From Candidatus Zixiibacteriota bacterium (lineage in GTDB: Bacteria > Zixibacteria > MSB-5A5 > UBA10806 > 4484-95), in NCBI GenBank assembly GCA_024231855.1, contig JAAEQD010000062.1, forward strand, positions 62,001 through 126,000: 64,000 nucleotides of DNA. The letters run 5' to 3'. This document shows positions 47,224-56,106 of this stretch, piece by piece. Position 1 is the stretch's first letter; the number at the start of each line of letters is the position of its first letter. The notes under the pieces were generated by a model. That model was not told the origin of the DNA. It did no database searches and saw only the letters and a list, made by a program, of their open reading frames with translations. The position numbers and the translations under genes are program-made.

Positions 47224-48915
47224 ATGAACGCTTATACACGAACCGCTATGTTGGCCCTGGGCTTTGCTTTACTGTTGGGCGGCTTACTTGTGGCCGAACC
47301 GCTGGTACCCAACGAGGCCCCGATACCGGCCCGGACACAGGCCGAACAATCAGGCCGCGCCGGCTTTGTCGCGCCGCAAATCGATCTGTCGCATCTGGAT
47401 GTCCAACGTTCGCCGGATGGATTAGCGACTGTCGCCCCGGAACGCTGGGATTGGCGGGCCGAGGGCAAGGTGACATCGGTGAAAAATCAGGGCGCCTGTG
47501 GCGCTTGCTATTCCTTTGCCTCGCTGGCCAATATCGAATCGAAGATGCTTATCGATGGTGCCGGCACATTCGATTTCTCCGAGAACAACGCCAAGGAATG
47601 CAACTGGTACGGCACCAGTTGTGCCGGCGGCAACAATAACAAGATGGCGAATCTGTTCACGAAAACCGGCACAGTATTAGAATCCTGCGATCCTTACGTG
47701 GCCGCCGATGTCGCTTGCAGCACGGGCTGCGCCAATATCAAAACCCTTCTGGATTGGCGGGTAATCTCTGGCGATGAGGTCCCCTCAACCACTTTATTGC
47801 AAGACTATATCTACGAGAACGGCCCGGTCTATACCACGTTCTATTGCGGTGATGGCAGTGATACTGGCTGGGAAACCGAATTCAACGCCTACGATGGCTC
47901 CTACGTGCTTTACTATACCGGCGATTATACGATCAACCATGCCGTCTGCATTGTCGGCTGGGATGATACTCTGTCGCATGCCGGCGGTCAGGGCGCCTGG
48001 ATCGTGAAAAATAGCTGGGGCACCGGCTGGGGCGGAACCTGCCGCTACGGCAGCGAAGGCGGCTATTTCATGATCGCCTACGGCTCGGCCAACATCGGCA
48101 AATGGTCATCCTACGCCTACAACTGGCAGGACTACGATGGCGACGGCGATATCATGTATAAAGATGAAGGCGGCTGGACCAGCAGTTGGGGTTTCGGTTC
48201 GAATACGACATGTTGGGGGCTGAGCAAATTCGTGCCCACGGAAAATACATACCTTACCAGGGTCGAGTTATGGACGAATGACGCTACCAGCGATATAGAT
48301 GTTTACGTTTATAATGATTTCAACGGCCTGTCGGTCAGCGATGCCCTGGCCAGTAAACTCAATTCGAGTTTCACCGAGGCCGGCTATCACTCGATAGCCT
48401 TAACCACACCGTTGGCGCTAACGTTAGGCGATGATATTTACGTGGTCGTTCAGGTAACGAATGCCGTGGCGACTTATCCCATGGTCGGCGATGGTTTGGG
48501 TTCATGCGAATCGACATCGAGTTATATCAGCGCTGACGGCCAGAACAATTCCTGGTACGATCTGGGACTGAATCAGAGCGATGATGTCGGTATCCGTGTT
48601 CGTACTTCATCGGCGGTGGCTATCGATGATGAAACGGCGCTGTCACTTCCTAAATCACCCAACCTGATCAGGAACTACCCGAATCCGTTTAACTCCAGTA
48701 CGACAATTGAGTACAGCCTGCCGCGGGCCGCTCATGTAACAATTCAGGTTTACGATCTGATGGGAAGCCGGGTCGAACTGCTGGTTAACGAGTATCATCA
48801 GGCCGGCTATCATCAAACCAGTTGGAATCCGCAGGATATGCCATCCGGATATTATTTCTATAAGCTTCAGGCGGGCCGGACAGTCGAGACACAGCGGATG
48901 CTACTTCTCAAGTAA
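47224..48915 (+). CDS. Secreted papain-like (C1A) cysteine protease with type IX-style sorting tail
   Basis: 563 residues from the ATG at 47224 (AGGAGG six bases upstream; an in-frame TTG at 47218 is too close to it). A signal peptide (about 1-25) and short propeptide precede the peptidase (about 72-290). Catalytic residues: C95 (Q-G-A-C-G-A-C-Y-S-F), H239 (I-N-H-A-V-C-I-V-G-W) and N263 (V-K-N-S-W-G-T-G-W-G). A beta-sandwich domain (about 300-455) and a sorting domain (about 475-563, with I-R-N-Y-P-N-P-F-N and ending R-M-L-L-L-K) follow. It should be exported across both membranes and held on the surface. The convergent neighbour encodes a chagasin-type inhibitor of exactly this protease family. 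Confidence 0.93.
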   Translation: MNAYTRTAMLALGFALLLGGLLVAEPLVPNEAPIPARTQAEQSGRAGFVAPQIDLSHLDVQRSPDGLATVAPERWDWRAEGKVTSVKNQGACGACYSFASLANIESKMLIDGAGTFDFSENNAKECNWYGTSCAGGNNNKMANLFTKTGTVLESCDPYVAADVACSTGCANIKTLLDWRVISGDEVPSTTLLQDYIYENGPVYTTFYCGDGSDTGWETEFNAYDGSYVLYYTGDYTINHAVCIVGWDDTLSHAGGQGAWIVKNSWGTGWGGTCRYGSEGGYFMIAYGSANIGKWSSYAYNWQDYDGDGDIMYKDEGGWTSSWGFGSNTTCWGLSKFVPTENTYLTRVELWTNDATSDIDVYVYNDFNGLSVSDALASKLNSSFTEAGYHSIALTTPLALTLGDDIYVVVQVTNAVATYPMVGDGLGSCESTSSYISADGQNNSWYDLGLNQSDDVGIRVRTSSAVAIDDETALSLPKSPNLIRNYPNPFNSSTTIEYSLPRAAHVTIQVYDLMGSRVELLVNEYHQAGYHQTSWNPQDMPSGYYFYKLQAGRTVETQRMLLLK

Positions 48916-48932
48916 GCGTGTTAATGTATACG

Positions 48933-48965
48933 AAAAAAAGGGAGTCGTAAGGACTCCCTTTTTTT
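48933..48965. terminator. Bidirectional terminator between protease and inhibitor genes
   Basis: A 14-bp perfect inverted repeat, A7-GGGAGTC (48933-48946) and GACTCCC-T7 (48952-48965), with a 5-base loop. A and T runs flank both sides, so it can end both the plus-strand protease transcript and the minus-strand inhibitor transcript. Confidence 0.9.
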
Positions 48966-49000
48966 GTATCTATCTATCAAGTATTCCTTTGATTGTTACC

Positions 49001-49447
49001 CTATCTCACATCGACATTAACCGAAAACGATTTAGCCACATCATCATCGCCGGATTGCGGACGGGTGTAAACCATCTTCAGTATTGTTTTGCCGGCGGCT
49101 ATGGTCTTGAAATTTAGAGTCAATGTTCCGCCCACGCCGACCATGCCCGGTTCGGCATCACGTTGCTTGTAATCTCGTGATTCAATAGCCAGGACTTCTT
49201 CATCGATTTCGGTAATCTCCCATCTATAGCCGGTGGATGGGTTGGCATCGAGATCGATACTTAGTATCCGGTCCGCTTCAAGCCGAACATTACCGCCATC
49301 GTCCTTGGCCGTCAATTGAATCGTTACGGCTTTTTGGGCGGATGATTGATCCGGATCAACCTTAATTGTCGCGTTTTTTGACGAACAATCAGCGATAAAG
49401 GTTAGTAATACCGCCGATAAAATGAATGTTTTCATGATTCTGTTCAT
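49001..49447 (-). CDS. Chagasin-type (I42) cysteine-protease inhibitor lipoprotein
   Basis: 148 residues. The signal peptide ends in a lipobox-like F-I-A-D-C-S-S (C21), so the protein is probably lipid-anchored. The mature part has the I42 loop N-P-S-T-G-Y-R-W (consensus N-P-T-T-G-Y-x-W) and the G-V-G-G-T-L-T-L-N-F strand. The third loop reads Y-T-R-P-Q instead of R-P-W, a small deviation from strong inhibitors. I42 proteins block papain-family proteases; the C1A protease gene converges on it, 85 bases away. AAGGAG precedes the ATG at 49447. It probably protects the periplasm against the protease during export. Confidence 0.88.
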   Translation of the reverse strand: MNRIMKTFILSAVLLTFIADCSSKNATIKVDPDQSSAQKAVTIQLTAKDDGGNVRLEADRILSIDLDANPSTGYRWEITEIDEEVLAIESRDYKQRDAEPGMVGVGGTLTLNFKTIAAGKTILKMVYTRPQSGDDDVAKSFSVNVDVR

Positions 49448-49571
49448 CTTTTATATCTCCTTAGCTTTAGTTTTAATCTCAAATCGTGTTTTATATCTGT
49501 TAATAACATTATCGTTAATAAATCAATTACTCTTTACCTTAATAATCCGGAGCAGTCAAATACTTTCACGC

Positions 49572-51527
49572 CTAATATGAATCGAATAGAAATTCCAACC
49601 GCACAAAATAGCGTAAATCAAGTGAAATTCCCATTGGATGATAACGCAATTCATCGTTTAAGATATTGCGGATAGCCAGACTACCGCGGATTTTTTGATC
49701 CCGGAATAATTTCATAAACTCCAGGTCAAGGCTTAATGAGCCGGGTACCTTGAATCTGTATAAGCCATCCGATTGAATTTCAACATCGCGATAATCCGCC
49801 CACCGGGTGGCATTTCTATATCTTAATACCGCTTGAATGGAAAAATTTGAAACCGGACGGTAACTTAGCGTATTATGGATTATAAGCGAAGGGACAGTTT
49901 CCCAGGCCTCAGCGAATGCTGGATCACCGGCGAAAGCCTCCTGAAATCGGCAAGATGATTTATTCGATAAATAGGGTAGAAGTCTGGCTTCAAGTGACGC
50001 CCTGATACCCGCCACATGCCCGGTCTGGTTTGATAGTATTTCAATCGGCGCCGATATGGCATGGGTCAGCGAGTCAAACTGATAAGTTTGTTGTTCGAGA
50101 TATAAATCGAAAAAATAACGGTGATATAAATCGAACTTCATCGATACGCTTTCGTTAGGCCTGGATCGCCAGGTTAAATCGGCTGTGAACTTTCGGCTTT
50201 TGTCGATATTACCGTCCTTATCGTAAGTGACTCCATTATCGTTGAGGAAATCGTAACCTCGTTCTGACCAATACCAGATATTATCGGTTTCCCCGATTAA
50301 ACGCTCTGAATACGCCAAAGCCAGATCGATGTCCTGATCCTCATTGATTTTCATATGATTTATCAATGACAACTTTGCGCCCAGGTTATCATCAACCCGG
50401 AATATTCCGATCCCTAATTGCTGGTTTAGCCGGTCTTTCAATTTATATTTCAACTCACTATAGAGATTTAATATTAACTGCTTTTCGTCCTGTAAATCAT
50501 ACATTGTTTTCGGAAACACGTATTTAATCCCTATTCCAAGCTTACCTTGATAAGATTCTGTGGCTCTGTCTATTTGAATTGATGTCTTTATATGCCTGTG
50601 CCGCCAGTCCGGATCGGGAATGGCTGAATTTTCGGGATGATTAAGGTCATTATCGATAAAACCAAACCGATAATACACATTTGATCTTGAATTCAAGGCA
50701 ATAGCGCTCTGAAATTTCGCCAATGAAAAGAAATGTTCAACAGGGATTTCACGGCCATAAGGTTTGAGAAAGTAGAAATCATCATAGCTCATGTAACCAG
50801 CGAATAGATCGTGTCGACCTCCTAACAGATCGCCGCCGATTTTAAGCGAGGGTGAAAAAAACTCCAATTCATCCATTTGATAGTTACTGATACTCAAGTA
50901 CCGGTCTCTGATATCGGAATCGGTGAGATACCTCCAGCCGCTAAAAAGACCGATCTGAATGTATCTATCGTTGTTGTTACGGGAAATATCCAGATAAAAA
51001 CGGTGACCCTGTCTGTCGACATTATCCGTTCTAAATTCCGTGTACCGATAAGGGCCCGGATCGCCGGTTTCACTGCCGGTGGATGTTCCCGCTTTAAACG
51101 ACAGTTTGCTTTCGGGCGTGAATGTATGAATATGAATCAGGCCGCAATCGACGAATTCGCCGTGATGAATTTGCGGTCGACTGATTATCTCAATGTAATC
51201 AATCCGACTCAAAGTAACAGGCAACATGTTGATATTTTTTATGCCAAACAAATCAATATCAATTTCCTGTTCATCAAGCATAATCAACCAATTTTGATTT
51301 TGTATCGGATTTAATCCGTTGGCCACAGCCCGCCAGTTGAAACTATCTATAGTGAAACCATCCCAGTCATCTATTAGAAAGAATATATCGCTTAACCGGG
51401 TAATTCCCGCCTGATTGATCATCTCCGAGGTGATTACCTGTTTGCCCTGGGTATCAGCCTGATTCGATGCCAATACGGAGACTACTCCGGCCAGCAAAAC
51501 CAATAATATCAGCCCGGCTTTCCTCAT
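49572..51527 (-). CDS. TonB-dependent receptor-like outer-membrane protein
   Basis: 651 residues with a signal peptide (about 1-21). A plug-like domain (about 30-140) has V-I-T-S-E-M-I-N-Q-A-G-I-T-R-L-S-D-I-F and a R-I-D-Y-I-E-I-I-S-R-P segment like the I-E-R-I-E-V-I-R-G-P of receptor plugs. The rest alternates aromatic-rich strands of a 22-stranded-type barrel and ends with R-L-E-F-L-F-D-S-Y. No TonB box is obvious and the barrel is on the short side. Its start overlaps the stop of the upstream outer-membrane gene (ATGA). The ligand is unknown. Confidence 0.8.
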   Translation of the reverse strand: MRKAGLILLVLLAGVVSVLASNQADTQGKQVITSEMINQAGITRLSDIFFLIDDWDGFTIDSFNWRAVANGLNPIQNQNWLIMLDEQEIDIDLFGIKNINMLPVTLSRIDYIEIISRPQIHHGEFVDCGLIHIHTFTPESKLSFKAGTSTGSETGDPGPYRYTEFRTDNVDRQGHRFYLDISRNNNDRYIQIGLFSGWRYLTDSDIRDRYLSISNYQMDELEFFSPSLKIGGDLLGGRHDLFAGYMSYDDFYFLKPYGREIPVEHFFSLAKFQSAIALNSRSNVYYRFGFIDNDLNHPENSAIPDPDWRHRHIKTSIQIDRATESYQGKLGIGIKYVFPKTMYDLQDEKQLILNLYSELKYKLKDRLNQQLGIGIFRVDDNLGAKLSLINHMKINEDQDIDLALAYSERLIGETDNIWYWSERGYDFLNDNGVTYDKDGNIDKSRKFTADLTWRSRPNESVSMKFDLYHRYFFDLYLEQQTYQFDSLTHAISAPIEILSNQTGHVAGIRASLEARLLPYLSNKSSCRFQEAFAGDPAFAEAWETVPSLIIHNTLSYRPVSNFSIQAVLRYRNATRWADYRDVEIQSDGLYRFKVPGSLSLDLEFMKLFRDQKIRGSLAIRNILNDELRYHPMGISLDLRYFVRLEFLFDSY

Positions 51528-52201
51528 CGCAGAAAGTCCTTAAGCCAGCCGGGTGTCGCGAATTGATAGCTAATCCCGGAGCCGATATAACCGTGGTAAA
51601 TTCGTTTATGAGTATAAACTTTCAGGTAGCGGGCAAACAGACTCATATGCCAATTCCCTTTAACATTATATCGCAGCCGCGAAAATAAGCCGATACCGAT
51701 TTCATTTTCCGAGCGCCAATCCTCAACCGGCTCTTCATCATCGAATTTCATATAAAAAACACCTGCCTGAATGCTGTTAAACCAGTTGAATTTATCAGGA
51801 AACTTAATTTCCATTCCCCAACCAAGATAAGTATACAGCGCGATGAAGCCGGGGATATCCTGATCTTTACTGGAAAACTCCGAGGCGTTTAGCCCAAACT
51901 GTATCTTGCCCTTATAGAAATCAACCTCGGAGTTAATTTCCAACCCTGCCGCCTTTTCCCAGAATTGATGGAATTGATTTTCATTGATATTGCCCGTTAG
52001 GCTAACGCTTAGCCCCATCGTCTCAAAACTTTTTTCGTCCGATTGACCAAGCGCGGCAGGACAAACGGTCAGGATTATAATGATCGCGGCCGCTACAATA
52101 TTTACTCTTTCCGCGATTAAACTCATCCAAGTGTTCTTATTTATCAATTTCATCCATTGATTATACCAAGCCTTGGTCGGCAATTCCATCGTTTTTGCCA
52201 T
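51524..52201 (-). CDS. Predicted outer-membrane beta-barrel protein, unknown
   Basis: 225 residues as called from 52201. The cleavable signal (N-I-V-A-A-A-I-I-I-I-L-T-V-C-P-A-A-L-G-Q) starts only after about 32 residues, so the true start may be an internal ATG (M17 or M26); no clear ribosome-binding site decides. The mature part alternates short amphipathic strands (L-G-W-G-M-E-I-K-F, I-G-I-G-L-F-S-R-L-R-Y) typical of small barrels. Coupled by a 4-base overlap to the TonB-receptor-like gene, so the two probably work together. Confidence 0.65.
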   Translation of the reverse strand: MAKTMELPTKAWYNQWMKLINKNTWMSLIAERVNIVAAAIIIILTVCPAALGQSDEKSFETMGLSVSLTGNINENQFHQFWEKAAGLEINSEVDFYKGKIQFGLNASEFSSKDQDIPGFIALYTYLGWGMEIKFPDKFNWFNSIQAGVFYMKFDDEEPVEDWRSENEIGIGLFSRLRYNVKGNWHMSLFARYLKVYTHKRIYHGYIGSGISYQFATPGWLKDFLR

Positions 52202-52207
52202 TAGCGG

Positions 52208-52236
52208 TTGACTTTTTAACTGTCAGGTTTTATATA
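52208..52236 (+). promoter_or_regulatory. sigma-70-type promoter of the VOC gene
   Basis: TTGACT (52208-52213), exact 17-bp spacer, TATATA (52231-52236), then GAGGA and the ATG at 52274. Confidence 0.7.
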
Positions 52237-52273
52237 AGGCTCGGAAAATTAATACTTACAATGAGGACTTATT

Positions 52274-52693
52274 ATGATTATTGATCATATCGGCGTAGCG
52301 GTGAAATCGATAGAGAAGGGAATAAAGCACTGGCAGAATGTTTTCGGCTATAAACAGGTCACCGAGATTGTGATTAATACCCGCCAGAAAGTCAAAGTCG
52401 CTTTCATGGAAAAAGATAATTCACTACCGATAAAACTGATTTCGCCATCGGATGAGACATCGCCTTTAAACAAATTTTTGGCCAAAAGCGAGGGCTTACA
52501 TCATCTCTGTTTTAAAACCGATAACCTCGATGATGGTTTGATTGAACTCAAGGGTAAAGGCCTTCGGGTATTGGCGCCCCCTCAACCCGGCGAGGCTTTC
52601 GATAACGAGAATATCGCCTTCGTTTTCGGCAAGATGGGCTTGAATATTGAGCTGATAGATACGGATAAGCGGGCCGGCCGATTGGATATCTAA
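52274..52693 (+). CDS. VOC-family protein, methylmalonyl-CoA epimerase-like
   Basis: 139 residues, normal length for methylmalonyl-CoA epimerase. The two beta-alpha-beta-beta-beta modules begin I-D-H5-I-G-V-A-V and L-H-H77-L-C-F-K-T. Candidate metal ligands are H5, H77 and E126 (N-I-E-L-I-D-T). The position usually occupied by glutamine is lysine in P-I-K54-L-I-S-P, so the metal site is not standard. The G-E-A-F-D-N-E-N-I-A-F-V-F-G segment fits the epimerase family. No mutase or carboxylase genes are nearby. It could be a true epimerase or another glyoxalase-fold enzyme. Confidence 0.7.
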   Translation: MIIDHIGVAVKSIEKGIKHWQNVFGYKQVTEIVINTRQKVKVAFMEKDNSLPIKLISPSDETSPLNKFLAKSEGLHHLCFKTDNLDDGLIELKGKGLRVLAPPQPGEAFDNENIAFVFGKMGLNIELIDTDKRAGRLDI

Positions 52694-52708
52694 CAAGGTT
52701 TTTAGTAG

Positions 52709-52730
52709 GTCAAATCCCCTGGGATTTGAC
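52709..52730. repeat. 22-bp palindromic repeat, copy 1
   Basis: 10-bp arms GTCAAATCCC and GGGATTTGAC around CT. It is preceded by AGTAG and followed by a GGGGAAGGG tract. The second copy is at 53800-53821; together they bracket the hydroxyacid dehydrogenase gene. This copy lies between convergent gene ends. Confidence 0.75.
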
Positions 52731-52752
52731 CCGGGGAAGGGCTAAGCGGGAA

Positions 52753-53772
52753 TCAATACCCCGTTTCCAAATCCACAACATTAACAAAATCATCACGCCC
52801 TTCGGCGTATCGTCGGATATTTTCGATCACTTCCTGCCAGCGTTCCAGATCATTAAATGGCGAGGCCGCCCGATGCGGCGACATCACAACATTATCAAGC
52901 TCATGAAATGGATGGCTATACGGATACTTGCGGCTTTGCTCATCGGGTTCCGGCTTATAGTCATACCAGACATCCAGAGCCGCCCCGGCGATCGTACCGT
53001 TTTTTAGAGCCGTGTACAAGCTCAACTCATCGACAACCTTGCCCCGGGCGATATTCACCAGAAGACTATCCTTGCCCAATAGTTTCAACTGGGCTTCGCC
53101 GATTAAGCCCTCGGTTTTCGAGGTGACTGGCACCGCTATGACAAGCGTATCTATCCGCTCCAGGAACGCGTGTAATTCGGTGTCATCATATTTGGTGAGC
53201 GCCGTCGGAATTGGTTCTGATAGCTTATCCCAATCGCGTCGAAGCGCCGAGAATTCAAGATCGAATCCGGCCAGAAACTTATGCGCCTTGCTATTAACCG
53301 CGCCGTAACCGAGGAAACCCGCATGCCTGTTTTTAAGTGGTATTGTAATCGCGTCCTCATCGCCGGTACGCCACTTGCCCTCTATCATCCAGTTGTGATG
53401 GGGAATGATCTTGTTGGTAAGCGCCAGAAGCAGTCCTACCGTGCCCTGGGCCGTGAAATATGAATTACCATGCCCGTTGATCAAAACCGGCATCGGATCG
53501 CGATCGAGCTTACGGAAAATCTCAACAACGCTATGAGCGCCGGCGCCGGGAAAAATGTATAGCGATAGCTTTTCTGACTTTTCAATCAATTTATCACTGG
53601 CCCGCCAGCCGATTATGATATTCGCCTCCCGACAGAGTTCGATAAGAGTCTCTTCCCGCTCATCAGCCGGATACAGGAACTTGACTTGCTTCAAATCGGC
53701 AAGCGCCTTTTCAAGATAACGTTTTAAATCATCTTCGGGAGTGAATATGAAGGTTACATTAGCTTCTCTCAT
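52753..53772 (-). CDS. D-2-hydroxyacid dehydrogenase family protein
   Basis: 339 residues. The NAD-binding turn is G-F-L-G-Y-G-A-V-N-S-K (about 148-158), a variant of G-x-G-x2-G. The catalytic arginine is in L-V-N-I-A-R-G-K-V-V-D-E, and the histidine is in S-P-H-R-A-A, where most relatives have P-H-x-A/G. The substrate domain at the N-terminus (V-T-F-I-F-T-P-E-D-D) is only weakly like known members. Such enzymes reduce 2-oxoacids such as glyoxylate, hydroxypyruvate or phosphohydroxypyruvate. Which one cannot be told here; no serine-pathway genes are adjacent. It is flanked by two copies of a palindromic repeat and appears to be a single-gene unit. Confidence 0.85.
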   Translation of the reverse strand: MREANVTFIFTPEDDLKRYLEKALADLKQVKFLYPADEREETLIELCREANIIIGWRASDKLIEKSEKLSLYIFPGAGAHSVVEIFRKLDRDPMPVLINGHGNSYFTAQGTVGLLLALTNKIIPHHNWMIEGKWRTGDEDAITIPLKNRHAGFLGYGAVNSKAHKFLAGFDLEFSALRRDWDKLSEPIPTALTKYDDTELHAFLERIDTLVIAVPVTSKTEGLIGEAQLKLLGKDSLLVNIARGKVVDELSLYTALKNGTIAGAALDVWYDYKPEPDEQSRKYPYSHPFHELDNVVMSPHRAASPFNDLERWQEVIENIRRYAEGRDDFVNVVDLETGY

Positions 53773-53799
53773 TATTTAAACCAATAGCTTCTCAAGTAG

Positions 53800-53821
53800 G
53801 TCAAATCACCTGGGATTTGAC
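53800..53821. repeat. 22-bp palindromic repeat, copy 2
   Basis: Same as the element at 52709 but with one changed base in the left arm (GTCAAATCAC) opposite GGGATTTGAC. The AGTAG before it and the GGGGAGGG tract after it are also shared, and both copies are followed within 40 bp by CCCCG. Confidence 0.75.
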
Positions 53822-53889
53822 GTGGGGAGGGGGCGGTTAAATTATCACCCCGCTTTTATGCTCGTTACGAAGCGTCGCATCGTAACGAC

Positions 53890-56025
53890 TCAAGCCTGCT
53901 TTCGCATCGAAAGCGATATCCGCTTGCGATCGATATCGACATTGAGCACGGCCACGGTTACTTTCTGATGTACCTTAACAAAATCAGCCGGGTCCTTAAC
54001 GAATTTATCGGCCAGCTCGCTTATGTGAACCAATCCATCCTGATGCACTCCGATATCGACGAAGGCTCCGAAATTAGTCACATTGGTGACGATCCCGGGA
54101 AGTCTCATACCGGCGCTCAAATCCTCAATCGTCTTAACCGAATCCTCGAACGCGAATGACTCATACTCGGCACGAGGATCACGACCCGGTTTGGCCAATT
54201 CGGCCATAATATCCTGCAATGTAGGTATCCCGACTTTCTCGCTTACGTATTCCTGAAGTTTGATTTGTTCGCGCCGCTTCACATTTGTCATTAATTGATC
54301 CACTGTGCACCCGGCATTATCAGCCATGGCCTTGACGACTTTATAGCTCTCGGGATGAACCGCGCTTCGATCAAGAGGGTTTGCGGCATCGGCGATACGC
54401 AGAAAGCCGGCCGCCTGTTCGAATGCCTTCGGCCCGAGGCGAGGAACTTTTTTTATCGATGTCCGCGACTTGAACGGACCGTTCTCATCGCGATATTTCA
54501 TGATATTCTGCGCCAGCGATGGCCCCAGGCCTGAAACGTAGGTAAGAAGCTGCTTACTGGCGGTGTTAATCTCGACCCCCACCGAATTAACGCAACTCAC
54601 TATGGTATCATCCAGCCCCTGCTTGAGCGAGTTCTGATCGACATCGTGTTGATACTGGCCAACGCCTATCGATTTCGGATCGATCTTGACCAGTTCGGCC
54701 AACGGGTCCATCAGGCGACGGCCAATCGAAACCGCTCCGCGCACGGTCACATCATAATCGGGAAACTCGTCACGGGCTACCTCCGATGCTGAATACACCG
54801 ATGCACCGGACTCATTAACCATCTCAATCTGAATATGGGTGGGCAAACCAAGTCCTTTAACGAATGCCTCGGTTTCCCGTCCAGCGGTACCGTTGCCGAT
54901 AGCGATTACTTTCGTCTTGTATTTCTCGGCCAGCGCCTTGATTTCGGCGGCCGCGTTATCTTGTTGCTTCTGAGACCCGGTTGGGAAAATCGTTGAGTTT
55001 TCCAGAAGTTTCCCCTGGGCGTCCAGGCAGACAACCTTGCAGCCGGTTCTGAATCCCGGATCGATTGCCAGTATATCCTTGCGTCCCAACGGCGGCGCCA
55101 TCAGAAGCTCACGGATATTCTCGGCGAATACCCTGATCGCCTCGATATCGGCGGCTTTCTTCGATTCGGCCCGGATCTCGGTCTCCATCGAGGGGGCCAG
55201 CAGACGTTTGTAGCTGTCATGAATCGCCAGCCTGACCTGCCCGGATGCCGGGTTGTCCGAATCGATAAACAACCGCTCGAGTATATCGATTGCCGTTTCC
55301 TCTGATGGTATAATCGCCAGTCGGAGCACACCCTCATCCTCGCCGCGACGCATCGCCAGCAAGCGATGGGACGGTACCTCTCTGATCTTTTCTTCCCATT
55401 CGAAATAATCGGCGAACTTGGCGCCCTCGGTTTCTTTGCCGGTAATCAGCCTGGTCGAGATTACCCCTTCGATGGCGAACAGCTCGCGTAATTTGGCCCG
55501 CGCGTCGGCGTCCTCAGTTACCCATTCGGCGATAATATCGCGCGCCCCGTCCAGGGCATCCTCGACAGTCTCGACCTGCTTCTCCGGGTCGATAAACGCC
55601 TCGGCCTCGGTTTCGGGATCGATATCGCTCTGCTCGAACAGCATCTCGGCCAACGGCTCCAGCCCCCGTTCACGGGCGATCGTGGCCCGGGTGCGGCGCT
55701 TGGGCTTAAACGGCAGATAGATATCCTCCAACTCGGCCATCGTCTCGGCCGCCTGGATTTTCTCGTTAAGCTCATCGGTTAGAAGGTCGCGTTCGATCAT
55801 CGATTTCAGGATCGCCTCCCGCCGCTTATCCAGTTCGCGAAGCTGCCCCAGGCGGTCGCGGATTGCCGTGATCGCCACTTCATCCAGGCTGCCGGTAACC
55901 TCCTTGCGATAGCGCGCGATAAACGGTACCGTCGCCTCATCGTCCAAAAGCCCCGCCGTAGCCGTCACCTGCTTGGCCTGTATCTTCAGTTCATTCGCGA
56001 TTTTCATTATGTGCTGTTCGTTCAT
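53890..56025 (-). CDS. tex: Tex family S1 RNA-binding transcription accessory protein
   Basis: 711 residues from the ATG at 56025 with AAGGA before it; an in-frame TTG at 56031 overlaps that site. The N-terminal Tex helical region has F-I-A-R-Y-R-K-E-V-T-G and Y-L-P-F-K-P-K-R-R-T-R-A. The YqgF-like RNase H fold (about 315-440) has L-A-I-D-P-G-F-R-T-G-C-K and I-G-N-G-T-A-G-R-E-T. A helix-hairpin-helix part follows (Y-V-S-G-L-G-P-S-L-A-Q-N-I), then the C-terminal S1 domain (about 640-710: G-M-R-L-P-G-I-V-T-N-V-T-N-F-G-A-F-V-D-I-G-V-H). Length and order match the family. It binds RNA and associates with transcription; widely conserved. Confidence 0.96.
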   Translation of the reverse strand: MNEQHIMKIANELKIQAKQVTATAGLLDDEATVPFIARYRKEVTGSLDEVAITAIRDRLGQLRELDKRREAILKSMIERDLLTDELNEKIQAAETMAELEDIYLPFKPKRRTRATIARERGLEPLAEMLFEQSDIDPETEAEAFIDPEKQVETVEDALDGARDIIAEWVTEDADARAKLRELFAIEGVISTRLITGKETEGAKFADYFEWEEKIREVPSHRLLAMRRGEDEGVLRLAIIPSEETAIDILERLFIDSDNPASGQVRLAIHDSYKRLLAPSMETEIRAESKKAADIEAIRVFAENIRELLMAPPLGRKDILAIDPGFRTGCKVVCLDAQGKLLENSTIFPTGSQKQQDNAAAEIKALAEKYKTKVIAIGNGTAGRETEAFVKGLGLPTHIQIEMVNESGASVYSASEVARDEFPDYDVTVRGAVSIGRRLMDPLAELVKIDPKSIGVGQYQHDVDQNSLKQGLDDTIVSCVNSVGVEINTASKQLLTYVSGLGPSLAQNIMKYRDENGPFKSRTSIKKVPRLGPKAFEQAAGFLRIADAANPLDRSAVHPESYKVVKAMADNAGCTVDQLMTNVKRREQIKLQEYVSEKVGIPTLQDIMAELAKPGRDPRAEYESFAFEDSVKTIEDLSAGMRLPGIVTNVTNFGAFVDIGVHQDGLVHISELADKFVKDPADFVKVHQKVTVAVLNVDIDRKRISLSMRKQA

Positions 56026-56106
56026 AATCAATCCTTGCTTATTTCACCATTCTTGCCTTAAAGATATGAAAAATTATAGGAAAAGGGAAGAGGGAAAATT
56101 CGCTGT

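Noticed and set aside
43640..48915. CHAT protein and adjacent papain-like protease as one defence operon
   Set aside because: The papain-like protease has a signal peptide and surface-sorting tail, so the two act in different compartments; a 215-bp gap separates them.
49572..52201. A complete TonB-dependent uptake locus
   Set aside because: No TonB, ExbB/D, SusD-like or periplasmic binding protein genes lie nearby, so only the receptor-like pair can be claimed.
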